Of a DNA stretch of 7,510 bases, positions 6,034 through 7,510 are shown piece after piece; the stretch's first letter is position 1; each line of letters starts with the position of its first letter. A model generated the notes under the pieces. It saw only the letters and a program-made list of their open reading frames with translations. It had not been told where the DNA came from and did not search any database. Where the stretch lies: positions 1 through 7,510 of the forward strand of contig JAEDMC010000146.1 of NCBI GenBank assembly GCA_016303225.1, read 5' to 3'. Position numbers and translations under genes: made by a program. Source of the stretch: Kiritimatiellia bacterium. Its GTDB lineage: Bacteria > Verrucomicrobiota > Kiritimatiellia > RFP12 > UBA1067.

Positions 6034-7283
6034 TTTCGGTAAAAACAGAGACTGAAAACGTATCGCAAACGATTCTGCGTATGAAGCTTCCTGTTGACGA
6101 GAAAGACACAAAACTGGAGTTTGAGATGTCTGAACTTTATGAAGGCGTCTGTGGACTTTCCGGGTGCGGAGGTCTGCCAGCATCCATCGCTGACGCGACG
6201 TTTTATTATGATGAGAGTGGCAATGCGCATCATGTTGTCGTTCAGGGTGGAAAGGATCTCAACCTTAAGAAGGAAGATCGAATCTTTGTGCTTGGTGGCG
6301 TCTTGGCCCAGCATGGCATAACGTCTGACGAGCTGCGGACGGCGATGGGCAAGAACTCTGCCGCAGAAATCAAGTCGGCGAAGTTGCTTCATGGCGATTT
6401 CTGCCAGGTCTTGCGAAAGGAAAATACGAATCGCATTCTAAAGTTGATTCTGGACAAGAAGTGGCTTGTGCATTTTCACATGGTACAGCCCTTGTATTAT
6501 GCGTATGTTGACATTGTCGATAGCCTTGAATTTGACGCTGCGAATCATATCTACTTGAAGGATGCCCTGTATCGCGCTCTTGAAGATGAGTTTGCTCAAA
6601 CGCTGGCGCTTTTCAAACGCGCTAAATACCCACGGGTAAAGCCGTCTGATCGTGATATGTTTTTGAATGGCGTTCTTGAGATCGTTAGGCATTATGTTGC
6701 GGCTCACGGAGAGACGCCGTGGACTCGCTTGTTGTCAGAAAAGCTGTCGGCGAAGCTTGAGGATAAAGGAGGTGCTGATGGACTTCCTTTCTTGGAAGGA
6801 AACGACCTTACGCCGCATAGTTGGATAGATTGCTATGTTCACTTTTACCAAACCCCCTTGTATTCATGGCCTTATAACGATCATGTTCTTGATCGAGAGG
6901 ATACGATTGAGAAAGTGTTTAACAAGATGCGCTTTACCTTTGGCGGTAATCCTTGGGAGCGATGGAGAATGGTTGATTCCGATGATGAACCGATGGTACA
7001 GGTCAGCGATTGCATCGTGTCGATAGTGAGAAAGTATTTCCTGTTTCTTGAAATGGATGAGGACGGGGTCATCAAGACCATTGAGGCGTTCGATAAATAC
7101 CAGATGGCAAACCTCAAGCTGTTAAATCTCATACTGGGTCTTTCATCGACGGCGAACAATCGGCTTCACATTCAGATTTGCTGTGGAAGTTTAGCGGAAA
7201 AGATGAGGCGGATCGTCCGTGCATATGTGCCAGAAAGCGGTGACGAATATGCCGACCTGTTGAAATGCCGCCCGACTGAATGA
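6030..7283 (+). CDS. DUF3800-family protein (predicted RNase H-like fold)
   Basis: 417 residues with no signal peptide or membrane segment, so probably cytoplasmic. DUF3800 hallmarks appear in order: FYYDESGNA (Asp61, Glu62) on the first strand; RIFVLGGVL; the acidic/Lys motif AEIKSAKLL (Glu113, Lys115); VLDREDTIEKVF (Asp288); and MVQVSDCIVSIVRKYF (Asp327), the usual Q-hydrophobic-x-D closing motif. These acidic residues are those expected of an RNase H-like metal-binding centre. The family is widespread, often near mobile or defence genes, and its substrate is largely unknown. The GTG at 6030 overlaps the stop of gene 2 (GTGA) but has only a weak ribosome binding site. Alternatives are ATG at 6081 and ATG at 6126, the latter preceded by GGAG. 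All keep the motifs. The family call rests on motif recognition, not a profile search. Confidence 0.88.
   Translation: MISVKTETENVSQTILRMKLPVDEKDTKLEFEMSELYEGVCGLSGCGGLPASIADATFYYDESGNAHHVVVQGGKDLNLKKEDRIFVLGGVLAQHGITSDELRTAMGKNSAAEIKSAKLLHGDFCQVLRKENTNRILKLILDKKWLVHFHMVQPLYYAYVDIVDSLEFDAANHIYLKDALYRALEDEFAQTLALFKRAKYPRVKPSDRDMFLNGVLEIVRHYVAAHGETPWTRLLSEKLSAKLEDKGGADGLPFLEGNDLTPHSWIDCYVHFYQTPLYSWPYNDHVLDREDTIEKVFNKMRFTFGGNPWERWRMVDSDDEPMVQVSDCIVSIVRKYFLFLEMDEDGVIKTIEAFDKYQMANLKLLNLILGLSSTANNRLHIQICCGSLAEKMRRIVRAYVPESGDEYADLLKCRPTE
6116..6119 (+). promoter_or_regulatory. Possible ribosome binding site for an internal start of gene 3
   Basis: GGAG sits six bases before the ATG at 6126. This is a better-spaced signal than anything before the GTG at 6030. 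It may be coincidental, since it lies in coding sequence encoding Leu-Glu-Phe. I prefer GTG 6030 because of the 4-base overlap with gene 2 and the plausible strand-like sequence between 6030 and 6126. Confidence 0.25.
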
Positions 7284-7510
7284 TTGAGTTCGGAACCTTG
7301 TCGAGTCGATAGGCACAAACAAAGCGTCGGCCCGCAGGACGCGCCAGAAGCCGTCTGTGGCGCGGCTGTTTCTGGGGCGGACAATAGGCCGCGCCGGACG
7401 CAGCTCGCGAACGTAGCGCAATGTGGCGCGGTTTCTGGCGAGGGATTCGCTTCGCGGGGTGGTTGGTCGGAGATCGGGCGGATCGGCGGCGAAAGGGGCG
7501 AGGAACGGTC
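7284..7510. other. GC-rich apparently non-coding tail after gene 3
   Basis: By hand count, 67% G+C at 7381-7440 and 72% at 7441-7500, against 43% at 7081-7140 inside gene 3. No + strand gene starts here. The - strand is open from the right edge to 7191, but the translation is Arg/Pro-rich, overlaps the end of gene 3 and shows no recognisable domain. Short repeats are present. No hairpin followed by a T-run was found, so the transcript end is not visible. Confidence 0.55.
7356..7438. repeat. Short direct repeat pair TGTGGCGCGG..TTTCTGG
   Basis: TGTGGCGCGGctgTTTCTGG at 7356-7375 recurs as TGTGGCGCGGTTTCTGG at 7422-7438, with a 3-base deletion and starts 66 bases apart. In addition CGCCAGAA (7342-7349) is the inverse complement of TTCTGGCG (7433-7440), and GCGCCA (7341-7346) pairs with TGGCGC (7358-7363). 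Such GC-rich nested repeats can mark a dispersed intergenic element, but the copies are short. Confidence 0.5.

Noticed and set aside
7341..7375. Intrinsic terminator after gene 3
   Set aside because: The GCGCCA/TGGCGC stem is only 6 bp with an 11-base loop and is not followed by a T-run.
7191..7510. - strand open frame running from the right edge to a TAA at 7193-7191
   Set aside because: It is Arg/Pro-rich, overlaps the end of gene 3 by about 93 bases and lacks recognisable motifs. High G+C alone could keep it open. A convergent gene entering from the right cannot be fully excluded.

Overview
The window looks like part of a bacterial chromosome from the PVC group, most likely a Kiritimatiellota/Lentisphaerota-type anaerobe. 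I infer this from the style of the large first protein: Asp-rich calcium-binding repeats, a conserved-looking middle region and a C-terminal alpha/beta hydrolase. No rRNA or other taxonomic marker is present, so the assignment is an inference.

Layout: three genes lie head to tail on the + strand and fill bases 1-7283. Gene 1 (1-5035) enters from the left edge already in frame, so its N-terminus is missing. It encodes a giant, probably exported modular protein. It has three related beta-sandwich modules (the first one cut by the window edge), blocks of thrombospondin type 3-like Ca-binding repeats (17 DxDxDG-type loops), a beta-rich middle region with one EF-hand-like loop, and an alpha/beta-hydrolase domain of DUF900-like appearance. 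Gene 2 (5032-6033) encodes a protein with a signal peptide and an N-terminal carboxypeptidase-regulatory-like (Ig-like) fold. Gene 3 (6030-7283) encodes a cytoplasmic protein with the hallmarks of the DUF3800 family, a predicted RNase H-like fold.

Each junction overlaps by four bases (ATGA, then GTGA), so the genes are probably co-transcribed and translationally coupled. Two products look exported and the third is a putative intracellular nuclease-like protein, which is an odd combination. The simplest reading is a surface/secretory accessory operon with a DUF3800 gene attached. A link to defence or antagonism is possible but unproven.

The last 227 bases (7284-7510) are GC-rich, show no convincing gene, and contain short direct and inverted repeats. 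No promoter, terminator, tRNA, insertion sequence or CRISPR array is visible.
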